A stretch of DNA of 64,000 bases, taken from positions 27,003,200 through 27,067,199 of the forward strand of contig CM067511.1 of assembly GCA_034509495.1 (NCBI GenBank), given 5' to 3'. A model generated the notes under the pieces. That model was given only the letters and a program-made list of their open reading frames with translations, had not been told where the DNA came from and ran no database searches. The first letter of the stretch is position 1, and the number at the start of each line of letters is the position of its first letter. The position numbers and the translations under genes were made by a program. This stretch comes from Acestrorhynchus altus. Its lineage: Eukaryota; Chordata; Actinopteri; Characiformes; Acestrorhynchidae. Shown in pieces: positions 1 to 11,252 of this stretch.

Positions 1-998
1 TAATTTCATCCGAACACAACACCATAATGCTGTAATCAATCCAGATACATCATCAATTGTAGCTCATTTGTAGACTGCTCTCCTATAAATTGTCCAGAAT
101 CTTCAAAACGGTTTCTAAACTAAACTGCTACAAGCCCTGAAGCCCACCAGAAACAATATCTCAGCTGCAGATGATCATTTAGTGACTTTATGTTAGGTTT
201 TATATCACAATACAAAAGAATTAATCGCAGTGTGGAGATCCATACTGTAGGCTAAAATGTGCTTCTGCATTTCTGTTGAGGATTTAGCAATGCAAAGGGA
301 GATGACCTGAAACACCACATGAACAGGAACTTCACCCATATCCTGCAAAACACGCCTGTCACACACCACTTCACAGACAGACACTGCGTGTGACCATATG
401 CGTTTTTACCAGCAGCCCTTTGATCCACACATTTTTAGGTAGTCTGGGTTTTTGGAGTAGCTTCTCAGACAGCATGAATGCAGGGCAAAAATACCATTAC
501 TCAAATATTTCAGGCTCTTCAGTACAGTTAAAATAAGTTAACAGGCATTGTATATGAACATTCACAGTATATGAAATACGGGCTCCATATGAAATATGAA
601 ATAATGTTCTGCTCTGGAAATAAAACAGATGGACAAGTCAATCAGTGCTCGTTCTATGTTACGTCAGCAGTTGACTTTTGAATCTGGCAGCTGTGCTTAA
701 CCTTTTGTCCACAATGACTTGAAATACAATCTTTTTACATTGAGGTGCATATGAGCTTTTTGCAATATATCAGCCTTAAAGACAGCACAGAAAACTCTTA
801 ATCTTCAAGAGGTTGGAACAGGGTTGTGTACAAAATTATGTTTTTGTTACATAAACCCATAAAATCATCGTAACAGGAGCTCAAGAAGAAAATAAGAAGA
901 ATACAAGAGAAATATAGTCTTGTGTCTTTAAACACATAAAACAAATATGTATTATTTTTATTTTTCCTTCCAAAAGGAAGGAGAGTGAGTATACACCA

Positions 999-1053
999 CT
1001 CTAACCTTAACCTTAATCTCAATCATAGTCTTAACCCAACACTTAACCCTAAC
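999..1053. repeat. degenerate CCTTAA/CCCTAA-like repeat
   Basis: A run of imperfect hexamers (cttaac, ccctaac, ccttaat) at the left edge of the Tc1 remnant. It resembles the vertebrate telomere unit but is too short and irregular to be called an interstitial telomere. Confidence 0.5.
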
Positions 1054-2275
1054 CTTTATGCTGCTGATAATTGGTGCTACAATGATGCTACAAACTTGGC
1101 ACCTGTTTTTGGGAAGTTTCTCCCATTCTTCTTTGCTGAACCTCTCAAGCTCCATCACATTGGATGGAGAGCGATGGTGCACAGCCATTTTTAGATACCT
1201 CCAGAGATGTTCAATCGGGTTCAAGTCTGGGCTCTGGCTGGATTGAGTTGTCCCAAAGCCACTCCTTTGTTATCTTGGCTGTGTTCTCAGGGTTGTTGTT
1301 CTGTTGAAAGATAATCCTTCTTCCCAGTCTGAGGTCCAGAGCACTCTGGAGCAGGTAATCATCAAGGTTGTACATCACTGCAGTCATCTTTCCCTTGACC
1401 CTGACTAGTCTGCTAGTTCCTGCTGCAGAAAAACATCCCCACAGCATGATGCTGCCACCACCATGCTTCACTGTAGAAATGGTATTGGCTAGGTGATGAG
1501 CAGTGCCTGGTTTACTCCAGATAGGATGCTTGGCATTCAGTCCAAAAAGTTCAATCTTTTTGAGTCTTTAGGTGCCTTTTTGCAAACTCCAGACAGGCTG
1601 GCATCTGTGGCTTTCGTCTGGCCTTTCTACCATACATGACTGATTGGTGCAGAAATGGTTGTCCTTCTGGAAGATTCTCCTTTCTCCACAGAGCAATGTT
1701 GGAGCTCTGTCAGAGTGACCATTGGGTTCTTGGTCACCTCCATGATTATGGCCCTGCTACCATAATCACAGTTTGGTTGGGCAGCCAACTCTAGGAAGAG
1801 TAGAGGTGGTTCCAAAATCCATCCATTTATGAATGATGGAGGCCACTGTGCTCATTGGGACCTTCACTGCAGAAATTTTTCACTACTCTTGCCAGATTGT
1901 GTTTTAGAGATCTACAGACACTTATTTAGACTTCATGGCTTGGTGTTTCTGCTCTGACATGCACTGTCCACTATGGGACCTTATAAACAGGTGTGTGTCT
2001 TTCCAAACCATGTCAGACCGTGGAAACATGATGTACCTGAGCTCAATGGCAAAGGCTGTGAATACTTTCATACATGTTATATATTTGTGGTTCATTTTTT
2101 TAACAAACCTTTCTTACTGTGTCATTGTGGGGTATTGTGTGTAGAAGCTTGAAGGGACAGATGAGTTGAATCCATTTTGGAATAAGGCTGTAACATAAAA
2201 TGTACAAAAAGTGCTGTGACTTCTTTCATTGTGACAAAAAGTGCTGTGACTTCTTTCCAGATGCTCTGTATATCA
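1020..2275 (-). mobile_element. Tc1-like DNA transposon remnant (transposase on minus strand)
   Basis: The minus strand encodes broken pieces of a Tc1-family (DD34E type) transposase. The fragments include KHGGGSIMLWGCF, SALDLRLGRR, NTAKITKEWL and NPIEHLWRYLKM. They are spread over two frames (958-1224 and 1211-1471) with internal deletions, so the frame is dead. The expected catalytic QDN-P-H segment reads QQNNNPENT, so the aspartate is lost. Bases 1440-1990 still match the 5' half and promoter side of the same family by eye. The right terminal repeat is recognisable at about 2160-2275 (tccattttggaataaggctg). The left terminal repeat is missing or replaced by the CCTTAA-like repeat. Confidence 0.9.
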
Positions 2276-2469
2276 GTGTGTTTGCAGTATAGAAGTTGCA
2301 CTACTGGTAAATGCCAATTCCATGCTGCTGGGTTTTGTTCTAGTTTCATTTCTGCATGCTTGCCCAGAAATGTCACACTATTCATTGTTTTCAGCGTATA
2401 GAACGTCTGCAACCACCTTGCATGAGCCTAACCACAGAACCGCCGTGACACAGAGAGAACAAATGTGCA

Positions 2470-2470
<1 letters not shown>

Positions 2471-2534
<64 letters not shown>

Positions 2535-2535
2535 A
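2471..2535. repeat. (CT)n(TA)n compound microsatellite
   Basis: About 39 bases of CT repeat with one CG interruption run straight into about 26 bases of TA repeat. Confidence 0.95.
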
Positions 2536-3157
2536 GAACCCAGCAGAACACAGGTTTGGTTGATCTTCTTGGTGAACATTTTGGAACCCTGTATGGATTT
2601 GTTCAGTTCCACCAGCAGCTCACTGGATTTACTTTAACTTTTTAGATACAGCAGATGTTGAGTTGTAACTGTAAATACTGGAAGTCTTTACTGATGCCAT
2701 TAATGAATTCACAATACACAATACAGTATTTTTTTTTATGTTTCATTTTCCTTTTTACAACACCATACTGTCACATATTGGTGCTGTCCAATGATATCCA
2801 CGTATCATTTTTTGTCCATTTTTGTTTTTCTCCATGGTTCAAACTCTTTAACTGTTCTGTATATTGTGTGAACAATTCTGGCTGAATTGTAAAATAAGCT
2901 CATATTTTTCATTCACTTTCATTCAAAGTTAAGACCATTTTTGGCTTTTACTGTAAAGTCACCATTTTGGAGATACATGTTTTTCATCAGACAATGAAGA
3001 TATGTGTGCATTTTTTATGTAAGTTACAGACCATTCCAGTCAAAAAAGACAATTTATAGCTGAAAAGCTAAAATTATATTTAATAATATGTGATGCTTTA
3101 ACCAACTCAAGTGCTTGATGCTCATTATCCCTTACCTCTGATTGTTTGCCTCTCCAG

Positions 3158-3522
3158 ATTATCAGGGTGAATACTACACTCCAGGAGGCAACTATGACTA
3201 CTTCCCCCCAGGTCCTCCATCTTCACAGGCTCAGACTCCAGGTGATCTGGGCTATGTCTCTTCATCCGGCCCTACGGGCACTCCTCTGGGGACCATGGAC
3301 CATCACCATTCGGCTCATCACCCAGCTGGTGAGAGCCAGTGTTTTGGGGAGATGGTAACACGCCACCCCGGGGACTCCCCCAGTCCAGAGCCCAGTGGCC
3401 CCACCTCCATTCACACTATCTCCACAGAAATGGGTGGCCCTTTCACCTTGCTCAGCACCAATGGATACACCAACCAGCTTTCCCAGCCCTCCTCAGAAAT
3501 GAGTGAAGGCACTGTATGGTAG
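3158..3522 (+). CDS. lhx1: LIM/homeobox protein Lhx1, terminal coding exon (partial gene)
   Basis: This exon encodes the C-terminal transactivation region of Lhx1, a LIM-homeodomain transcription factor of axial mesoderm, kidney and neuron development. It joins an upstream exon that supplies the first base of the first codon (phase 1) and reads [16 protein letters not shown], then [23 protein letters not shown] and [11 protein letters not shown], and ends SEGTVW before TAG at 3520-3522. Each block has a direct counterpart in human LHX1, including the terminal VW. The LIM domains and homeodomain lie to the left of the window. The upstream ATG at 3142 lies in the intron and is not used. Fish carry lhx1a and lhx1b; the synteny with aatf and acaca suggests lhx1a, but I cannot prove the paralogue from one exon. 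Confidence 0.95.
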
Positions 3523-3650
3523 CCAATGGGCATTATGAACAGTCAGGCCGAGAAACACAGCAAAATGGACTCAGGTTTTAAAATGGCCTGGAAATGTACT
3601 TTTTTGGTTGTGATCTTACTATGGATGTTTCAATGAGTTAATCTATGTAT

Positions 3651-3720
3651 CTATTTATTTATTTATTTATTTATTTTGGTCAATTTTCTGTTTATTTATT
3701 TAATATATTTATCTATTTAT
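3651..3720 (+). repeat. tandem ATTT / AU-rich element in lhx1 3' UTR
   Basis: Overlapping ATTTA pentamers in an uninterrupted ATTT series (3651-3676), followed by more scattered copies to about 3720. In an mRNA this is the layout of a class II AU-rich decay element. It could equally be a simple tetranucleotide microsatellite. Confidence 0.7.
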
Positions 3721-4339
3721 ATCAACAAATACAAGCAGGCCATGTATCCCACTTAAATTGGTTTATTGCAAATTTATATTTGTGTATTTATGAAATGAAT
3801 GTCAGAAATGGGTCCAAGTGCCCTACAGCAGCACTGCTGGTTGTCCTGGCATATAATGAAAGACAACAATGCAGTATTTATGTTTGTAATGTATTAGTTT
3901 ATCATGTATCATAATCAAACATTGCAAAGTTAATTGACTTTGCTTTTGTTATATCAACACCTAAACTGAACCCTTGTACAACCAGAATGATCTTGTACGT
4001 AACTTTGCAGTTACGTTTCTTTTAGCGTTTCACCAAATTTCACAGTTTGTCTTCAAAGCTAAAACCTAAAACAGAATTATAAACCCTTTATTTGAAATGA
4101 AAAAAAAAAGTCTTAAGTCAGAGAACAATTTCAGCTGTGACCTGTAGTGGACAAATAGCAGTCAATTGTTTACGACTATTTTCTTCAGGGGTTTGAATAT
4201 CAGCATTATATTAAAAATAGTTATTGGTGCAGATTTCAGTTTCCTTTTTTCTCAAGCAAACAACCAAACTTTTGTATTCATTCAGTTTAAATTTGAGTTG
4301 TGATTCACTGTGCTAATTTGTATTATACTGTGTTTGCAC

Positions 4340-4352
4340 AATAAAGAATAAA
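4340..4352 (+). terminator. lhx1: polyadenylation signals of lhx1 (two overlapping)
   Basis: AATAAA at 4340-4345 and again at 4347-4352, about 820 bases after the lhx1 stop. They are the first strong candidates downstream of the gene. Confidence 0.5.
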
Positions 4353-6400
4353 ACAAATACACAAGATGATGACAATTCCAATGTTTTGATGATTCCAATG
4401 TTTTGATGATAATTGAATGATGTAATATAAATTATGAATATCAATGTTTTGTACTTTCTATATTCAGTAAATTCAAAGCAATTATGTACTAGAACTCTAC
4501 TAGAGAGAGAAAAAAAAAAAACTTTCCTCATTGGCAGCCAAGACATTGCTAACAAACATTAAACAAAAACAGTAATTAATCTCATTTTCATTAATACTTG
4601 CCAAAATCAATCCCAGAAAACCATGCAAACAAGTAAAAAACAAACAAACAAGTAAAACAGAAGGAATTTACAATATTTAAATATTTTATCTAAGATTGGG
4701 ACTGCAATGCATGGAATAATACCACGTACTGTGCTAAGGTAAAAGTGGTTTTGTTTTGAGCTGGTTTAAAAAGATGTTTCTTGGTGTGTATTCATAGAGA
4801 TGATATTAGTGAAAGTCCAAGTTTATTGTTTGTTAGTAACAATATTGAGGACTGAGAGGTTATTGCCCAAGAAAGAATTATCTGCTCCAAAAGTGATTAT
4901 TTTGAGCTCAAATAAATTTTACAGCTGTCCCCCAATGTTCTGGAGGAACATTTTATGTTTAGATGTGACAAAGTTGAAGTTGTTTGGCCACAGTTATCAG
5001 AGGTACTGTATGTTTGAATGAGTAAAAGCATTCAACCTAAAGTACATTGCATTTACTTTTAAACATAGAAATGGGAGCATCATCCTCTGGAACTATTTTG
5101 CTGTCAGTAAAATTGATAATATTTCTTACAGTTGAAGAATGGAAAGGGGGGAATAATTTCAGAATTAATTAGCATAACCTCAAACTAGGACACTTGGACA
5201 CAACTGACCATTACAATAGGACAGTGACCACAAACACACACCATAGGCAGCTGGAAAGAAAATTGAAAATATATTTAAATAAATAAAAAATATGGAATAT
5301 AAAAATATAGGTATTACTCATAGATGTAAACACAAATTTAGATGTTGTATTCTGTAGTCATGAGTGAACAAGTGAGGTGGGAGGAGGTTAAACACTGTGT
5401 CGATGGAGTGAAAGGAGTCCCTGACAGTGCTGATGGTGAATGTGTCCGATGGTAGGGAGTTCTGCACCAATGATGAGTTCTGGTGTTTTCACCACCCTTA
5501 GCAGGGCCCATACACACTCTCTATGGTGCAGCGGCAGAGGTTTGTGTGGATCTGAGGATCCTTCTTAAGCCTCCTAAGGAAGTAAAGACATTGCAGTACC
5601 TTCTTTGTGAGGTACGTGAGGTACTGACTGTCCAAGAAAGATCTTCTGACATGTGGACGCCCAGGAGCTTGAAGCTGGAGACACGCTCTACCTCATCCCA
5701 TTGATGTGGACAAGAGAATGAGTGCAGCTTTTGGTTTCGCACTAATCCTCAATAAGCTCCTTGGTCTTCTCTGTTTTGAGGATGAGGTTGTTGGCAGTAC
5801 ACCAGCAAATCCCATGCACTAGGCTGATTCATTGTCTCTGATGTGGCCAATTACTGTAGTCATCTGCGAATGAGGTTGGATGTGTGCAGATGGACATCGT
5901 CATGGGTGAACAGAGAGAGAGTAGAGGGCTCAACACACAGCCCGGTGGTACTCTGGTGTTCAGGGTGAGGGTGGAGGATGTCACTTCCCAGTCTCACCCT
6001 GGGCTCAGTTGGTCACAAAGTCCAAGACCAACAGACCCAATGGATTACTCACTGATAGTTCCTCACACAACCATGCGACTATGTTAGATAGGGTAAACCT
6101 TTTAGTTTATGATGTGTGTCAGGTGTGTAGGTTACTCTGATCCTGATTAATGAAGACCTAGAAAACAGCACATAACTGCCACAAAGTGCGGATCTCTGCT
6201 TCTAAGCAACAAGGCAGTGCTGCTCTACAGAACATGACATCAAATGACAATAAGTTGATATGATATTGACAATGAGTTGACTACCAATGAAAATACTCAA
6301 AAGTAACAACAACTCAGGACAACATTGTAGTTAAAAATAAACTGAAGTTTATTTTGGGGTTGATGGGTTTAATTCACACTAAAACCCAAAAGCCCGAGAA
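4353..6400. other. lhx1-aatf intergenic region
   Basis: No gene is seen. The left part is AT-rich, with a short imperfect tandem duplication (ccaatgttttgatgat, near 4378-4412). The right part holds the LINE fragment at 5350-6040. The short reading frames here have no family resemblance apart from that fragment. Confidence 0.7.
5350..6040 (-). mobile_element. LINE reverse-transcriptase fragment (non-LTR retrotransposon)
   Basis: The minus strand (5521-5742) reads DEVERVSSFKLLGVHMSEDLSW, the conserved segment downstream of the reverse-transcriptase core in CR1/L2/Rex1-like LINEs of fish. Bases 5740-6040 continue the same minus-strand RT homology (ancestral FADD-type region), with frameshifts. 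The copy is 5' truncated and dead. I infer its clade only from remembered similarity. Confidence 0.75.
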
Positions 6401-6460
6401 AATCTCTTAATTTTGTTAATTATTCATGCAAAAAAGGAGACGTGTAGGAATGTGTTTATA

Positions 6461-6541
6461 GGACACGTGACGTGTAAGGAGTGCGACCCGGATGGAGCCG
6501 GCTGCCTCTCAGTGATGACGCAGGGACCCCGAGGAGGCAGC
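6461..6541 (+). promoter_or_regulatory. aatf: aatf proximal promoter / 5' UTR with E-box and CRE-like site
   Basis: A CpG-rich island in AT-rich surroundings just upstream of the aatf start. CACGTG (6464-6469) overlaps TGACGT (6468-6473), the sites of bHLH-zip (USF/MYC/TFEB) and ATF/CREB factors. Another TGACG follows at 6516-6520. The transcription start is not visible; the TATA-less, CpG-rich character fits a housekeeping promoter. Confidence 0.5.
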
Positions 6542-6626
6542 ATGGCGGCGTCCATCTCCCAGCAGCTGGAGGAGTTATTAAACCCTTTACCGACCTTCGC
6601 AGACCCCGAGGACGACCAGGAAGAAG
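6542..6626 (+). CDS. aatf: aatf exon 1 (coding part)
   Basis: Residues 1-28 plus one base: [19 protein letters not shown] onwards to the acidic DPEDDQEE. The donor is gtgccc at 6627. Phase 1 exit joins G to AA of exon 2. Confidence 0.95.
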
Positions 6627-7113
6627 GTGCCCTATAAGGCGGCTTGTCCGCAGATATTTTCTTGTTGTCCTGTCAGTAGACATTGAAGGTTTAATTGACA
6701 TAGTCGCAGTGATGTGCAACGCGTGTCTGTGAGCTTTAGCTTTAGCTAAGAAAACAGTCAGTACTGCACACTACCCCAGTACTCTACTTACCACAATAAT
6801 TCACTTGTGAAACACCACCCTTCACTCCAAGTGTCCAGAAACGTCTGCTGACGGAAGGTCACCTGTACACTAATGTTTATACCTAGTTATTGACTCCTTG
6901 CTCCCTATGTAGTGCTCAGTGTAGGCAACGAGGTAACAACTTCCTCACCCCTATAGCACATTAGGTGTTGGAAAGTGCTTGTGATTTACTAATAGTAGTT
7001 TCAGTGTTAAACCTGGTCCTGGAGGGTTGAGACACTGGTTTTAGATGAACACAGGTTTGGTGTCCTGCAGTGAAGCAGTGATACCCATTAATAATGTAGG
7101 TAAAGATACATTC

Positions 7114-7151
<38 letters not shown>

Positions 7152-10100
7152 CTCTCTCTCTCTCTCACACACACACAGTGTTGTGAGAATTAATGCCTGT
7201 TGGGTGATAGTTTGAGCATATTTTAAATTTATTTTAATTTAATTTTATAAAAAAAAAAAAAGAAAGTGGAATTTCAAAAAATCATATCAAAATCTTCATG
7301 GCACTTCTTTCCCGTTCTTGTGGCCATGGCTGACAAATGTTGATATAGTTTCCTGTTTGTGAGTAGAAGCTGTAGTTTTGAAAAAAATATAATGTGCACT
7401 ATCGAGACTGTAAGTTAGGTATTTAGGGAGCTTTTTGAGATTCTGGAAATTATTTTTTTATTGTTTTTTTTTTAAAATATAAATAAGCATATTTAATCTG
7501 AACATTTTGCAGTTTGTGTTGATAGTATTTTTGTCAGACAGTATTTGTATTATTGAGCAAATCTTTCATTCACATTAACATAGATGTGTAACATGGGGAA
7601 GGAAAGCACAGGAGAACAACATTCAATGTTCAGGGAGAACCAACACTTACTGTACTACAGGCCAGTGTTGGAGGCCTTTGAATCCATTTAGGTGATGTTT
7701 GTCATTTAGAATGGTCACCTTAGGTTTGTGTTTGAGTGCTCCTTTCTCTCTGTATTAGATCCAGATTTGAAACTTCTGGTTCTTTGTTTTCTTTGGCATA
7801 TTGTAGTTGGCATCAGTGATAATGTACAGATTTTTTTAAAGCTAGCCAAAATCTAGTATCTGGTTTCTAGAGTGTATAATTTAGCCGTATACATGTGTCT
7901 TGGCATTATAAAACAGACATTACTTTGTTCTTATTCAGGTCTAAATTTTCAGCTTTGTTGTCTTTGCAGAAACCAAAGCCAGAGTCATAGATAAGTTTGA
8001 TGAATGTGGTGAAGATGAGGATCCTCCATCAGGTTTGCTGCGAAAGCATGTCCCCACTTTACTGGAAGACACAGATAAACGCTACTGTGGCAAAGCAACA
8101 ACACGCAAACAGCTGCAAAAAGAGGCTGAGGATTCAGGTTTGCAAACAAGTGTTTTTCGATTTATATTTTATGTATGAATCTATTTCTTGCTAAAGTTAT
8201 TGTATTATTTTTCTCAGCAGAAGATGATGAAAACGATGAAGATCTCGAAAATGAAGAGCTAGATAAAGATATGGATGACAATGAAGAAGAAAGTGGAGAT
8301 GATGATGAGGACACAGATGATGAGGAAGAGGATGAAGAAGAAGATGGTGAAGACTTTGACGGGAAAGAATTGAATCGGGATGACAGTTCACAGATCTCCT
8401 CCTTGGCCACCATGATGAAAAGGACTGATCTAACCTTTCCTAAAGAGATAGATTTTAGGAAGCTTACAGAGGGCATGGATGACTTAGGAGAGAGTGACTA
8501 TGAAGAGGATGGTGAGACAGATGAAGGAGCCAATATGGAGGAGGAAGATGATGATGATGAGGAGGAGGAGGAGGAGGATGGAGATGAAGACGAAGATGAA
8601 GATGATTCTGGAGGTGTGATGACTTTTTCAAAGCAGAAAGTGGATGAAGAGGTGGAAAAGGGCCAAGCGGTGAAAAGTCAGCTGGGTATGAGTTCTCCTC
8701 AAATTTTCCAAACAGCAAATCTCCTAAGATGTAAAAAACTGGAAACACTACATTTAAGAGCCCCATATAATTAATCTACATTGTGTGCAGAATTCTTAGG
8801 CAAGTTGTATTTTCGAGGATTAATTTTACCATTGAACAACAACAGTGCTTTTGATCAGTCCAAATGTTAATAAACATCATACCTGAATATTTAAGAAAGT
8901 AAAAGTGAGAATTGTATGTGCGTTATTATTGGATAACTATTAGTGTGCAGAATTTTTTATTATTATTATATTAACAAAAAAAGAAGAAAAATCCCACTAG
9001 TTTATTTTAAACTGTTAAAGTTACAAATGAACGTTTCTGACTTCAGTGATCAATATATCCACCCTTCTTTTCAGTAGCAGTTATAAGCCTTCAATTCATG
9101 GAGTTGACGATCAACTTTTTTTTTGCAGTAGTCTCCCAGACTCCCAGGTTTACTGTGTTCCCTCACCATTAATCTCCCATTTAAGATGGGCCCACAAGTT
9201 CTCCACAGGTGAGAAAGGGGACCATGTCATTACTCGTTCATCTGTAAGAACTTTACTGGCAAGCCATGCAATTGAGTACGTTGATGCATGCAATAGAGCA
9301 TTGTCTGCATAAAAATCATGGTCTGTTTTGAAAGATGCAGACTTTTTTGTCTTGCAGTGATTGAAGAAAATGTCAGGCAGTAGGTTGGGATTTGATTGAG
9401 TCCATCTTCAACTCCAAAAGGTCCAAATAGATCATCTTTAATAATTCCTGCTCATAGCAGTACCATACCTCCACCTTCCTATTGTTTGATTTAAGAGTTC
9501 TGTGTCTGTTATTGATCCAGGGACAGACCCATCCATCTTGTCCATCAAGAGTCATGCTTGTCTCATCAGTCCATAAAAACCATTGAAAAATCTGCCTTCA
9601 GACATTTCTAGGCCCAGTCTTGTTCAGTGGTGGTTGGGTTTCAGCATTCCTTACCTTGGCCATGTCTCTGACACTGTGCACCTGGTACTTCTGGGCAGTG
9701 CTGGTAGGCTAGAGTCCTAGGATATGACAGCACTGGAGCATCATGGGACTCCATGTTTAATACTTTTTAAATCTTTGTCAGTAAATTTGTGTCTTTTTCC
9801 CAACACATTTCTTGACTATTTATGCTAAACATGATGGTTCTGTGATCATGCCCCAATGTCTTAGCAAGAGTGTTGCATTACTTTAAAAGACTTTTTTTCG
9901 GTTAAACTCTCTATTTGGCTCATTTTGCCTGAGGAAAAGAAGCTGCCTTATAATTATGCTCACATTGTAATAGGGTGTTGATGTCCTTAGTCCAATTAGC
10001 ATTGAGGTTTTTATGACTTGTAATGGAAAATATGCATAAAAATGATCATATGTTCAAAATACTCACTTGCCTATTAATTGTGCACACAGTGTACCAGCCA

Positions 10101-11190
10101 TGTATTGATGGGGTAAAATGCAAATCTCTCAGTGAGTTTACACACAGTTGTAAAATCAAAAAAGCTTTTGAAAATGTAAGAGGACTTGTGGCAGATCCTT
10201 TTGTCTCTTTTTTGCAGTTCTTTTCTTTACTTGTGTTTTTTTTTACTGCACTCCACAGCACTTTGGGATCTGTTACTTGAAGGCCGAATCAAAATGCAAA
10301 AAGCTCTTGTGATGGCTAATCAGCTTCCACAGCCTGACACCTTCCCAGAGTTCCAGAGTAAGGGTGGGGCTGAGTTTGCTGGAGCACTGAAGAACAGTGA
10401 GTAAAACATATTTTTCTTCTTAAAATGAGAATTGTGTTTTGATATTTCTTGTTCAGTTTGTCATGTACAATGCACAAGTTGAATATTCTAAACAAAGAGG
10501 GGCTGCTAGCATCCAGACAGTTCTTGGTGCTTTTGATATATGGTTGTATATAATTTCTGAGCAGCAAAAACATTTTTATACATTTTCATTTCTAATTTGT
10601 GCAGAAGGTTGATTCAAATATAGCTTCTGTAGGATTGTCATTAAGGATGTCTTAATCCAATCCAGGCATATTTTAATTGCTAGAGACAGTTCTGATCCTT
10701 TCTTTATACTGCTGTGTTCTTGCAAAGTAACCCCTGTCATCCTCTTGGCACCATTTACAATACATTAATTTGACTCTTTGAACAATCTAGTTTATGAAGC
10801 TGAAGTCTTTGCAAACTGTATATTGCTCTGATAATATCTCTCATTCAGATACAGCTTTTTAAAGCGATGCTGTCAGGACATTACTGAACCCCTAAAGCTT
10901 CCACTGTAACAAGATTTCTTCTATTTCCCTGTTTTATGTTCATGTGATCTCACATTCTGAAAATAATGTTACTGAGTTATGGCAAATAGCATTATAGTTA
11001 TTAAAGTAATTATTAAAATACTAGGGAGGGTTTTTTCCCAGTCCAGTTCAATCTTTATTTGAATGATCCAAAATTCATGTAAATCTTCATATGTTCTCAA
11101 CCCCCTGAAGTATGAAAAGTAATTTCACCAAATTCTGTTGTAAAAAAAAAAAACAAACAAAAAAAAAATCTTGATATAACCTATATATAT

Positions 11191-11252
<62 letters not shown>

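Larger units (their letters stand above)
1..3157 (+). other. lhx1: lhx1 last intron (3' part)
   Basis: Non-coding sequence upstream of the terminal lhx1 exon; it ends in a pyrimidine-rich acceptor, tctccag, at 3151-3157. Bases 1-960 contain no recognisable gene or repeat. A decayed Tc1-type transposon and a (CT)n(TA)n microsatellite occupy about 1000-2535. The rest is AT-rich and featureless to my reading. That this is an intron rather than an upstream region is inferred from the acceptor and from homology of the exon that follows. Confidence 0.75.
3523..4352 (+). other. lhx1: lhx1 3' UTR (inferred)
   Basis: AT-rich sequence after the lhx1 stop. It contains a tandem ATTT block (3651-3720) and a TGTTTAC heptamer (4167-4173). 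Two overlapping candidate polyadenylation signals AATAAA lie at 4340-4345 and 4347-4352. The 3' end is inferred from these signals only. Confidence 0.6.

Noticed and set aside
999..1053. Interstitial telomere sequence
   Set aside because: Units are irregular (cttaac, ccttaa, ccctaa) and only about 55 bases long; more likely transposon-edge degeneration.
958..1471. Functional transposase gene
   Set aside because: Split over two frames with deletions and a lost catalytic aspartate; annotated as a remnant only.
3142..3157. ATG at 3142 as the start of a separate small lhx1-like protein
   Set aside because: It lies in the pyrimidine tract and acceptor of the intron; homology begins only at the splice site.
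8162..8766. Minus-strand frames rich in Ser, His and Pro opposite aatf exon 3
   Set aside because: They are the complement of the GAT/GAA/GAG-rich acidic tract and have no independent support.
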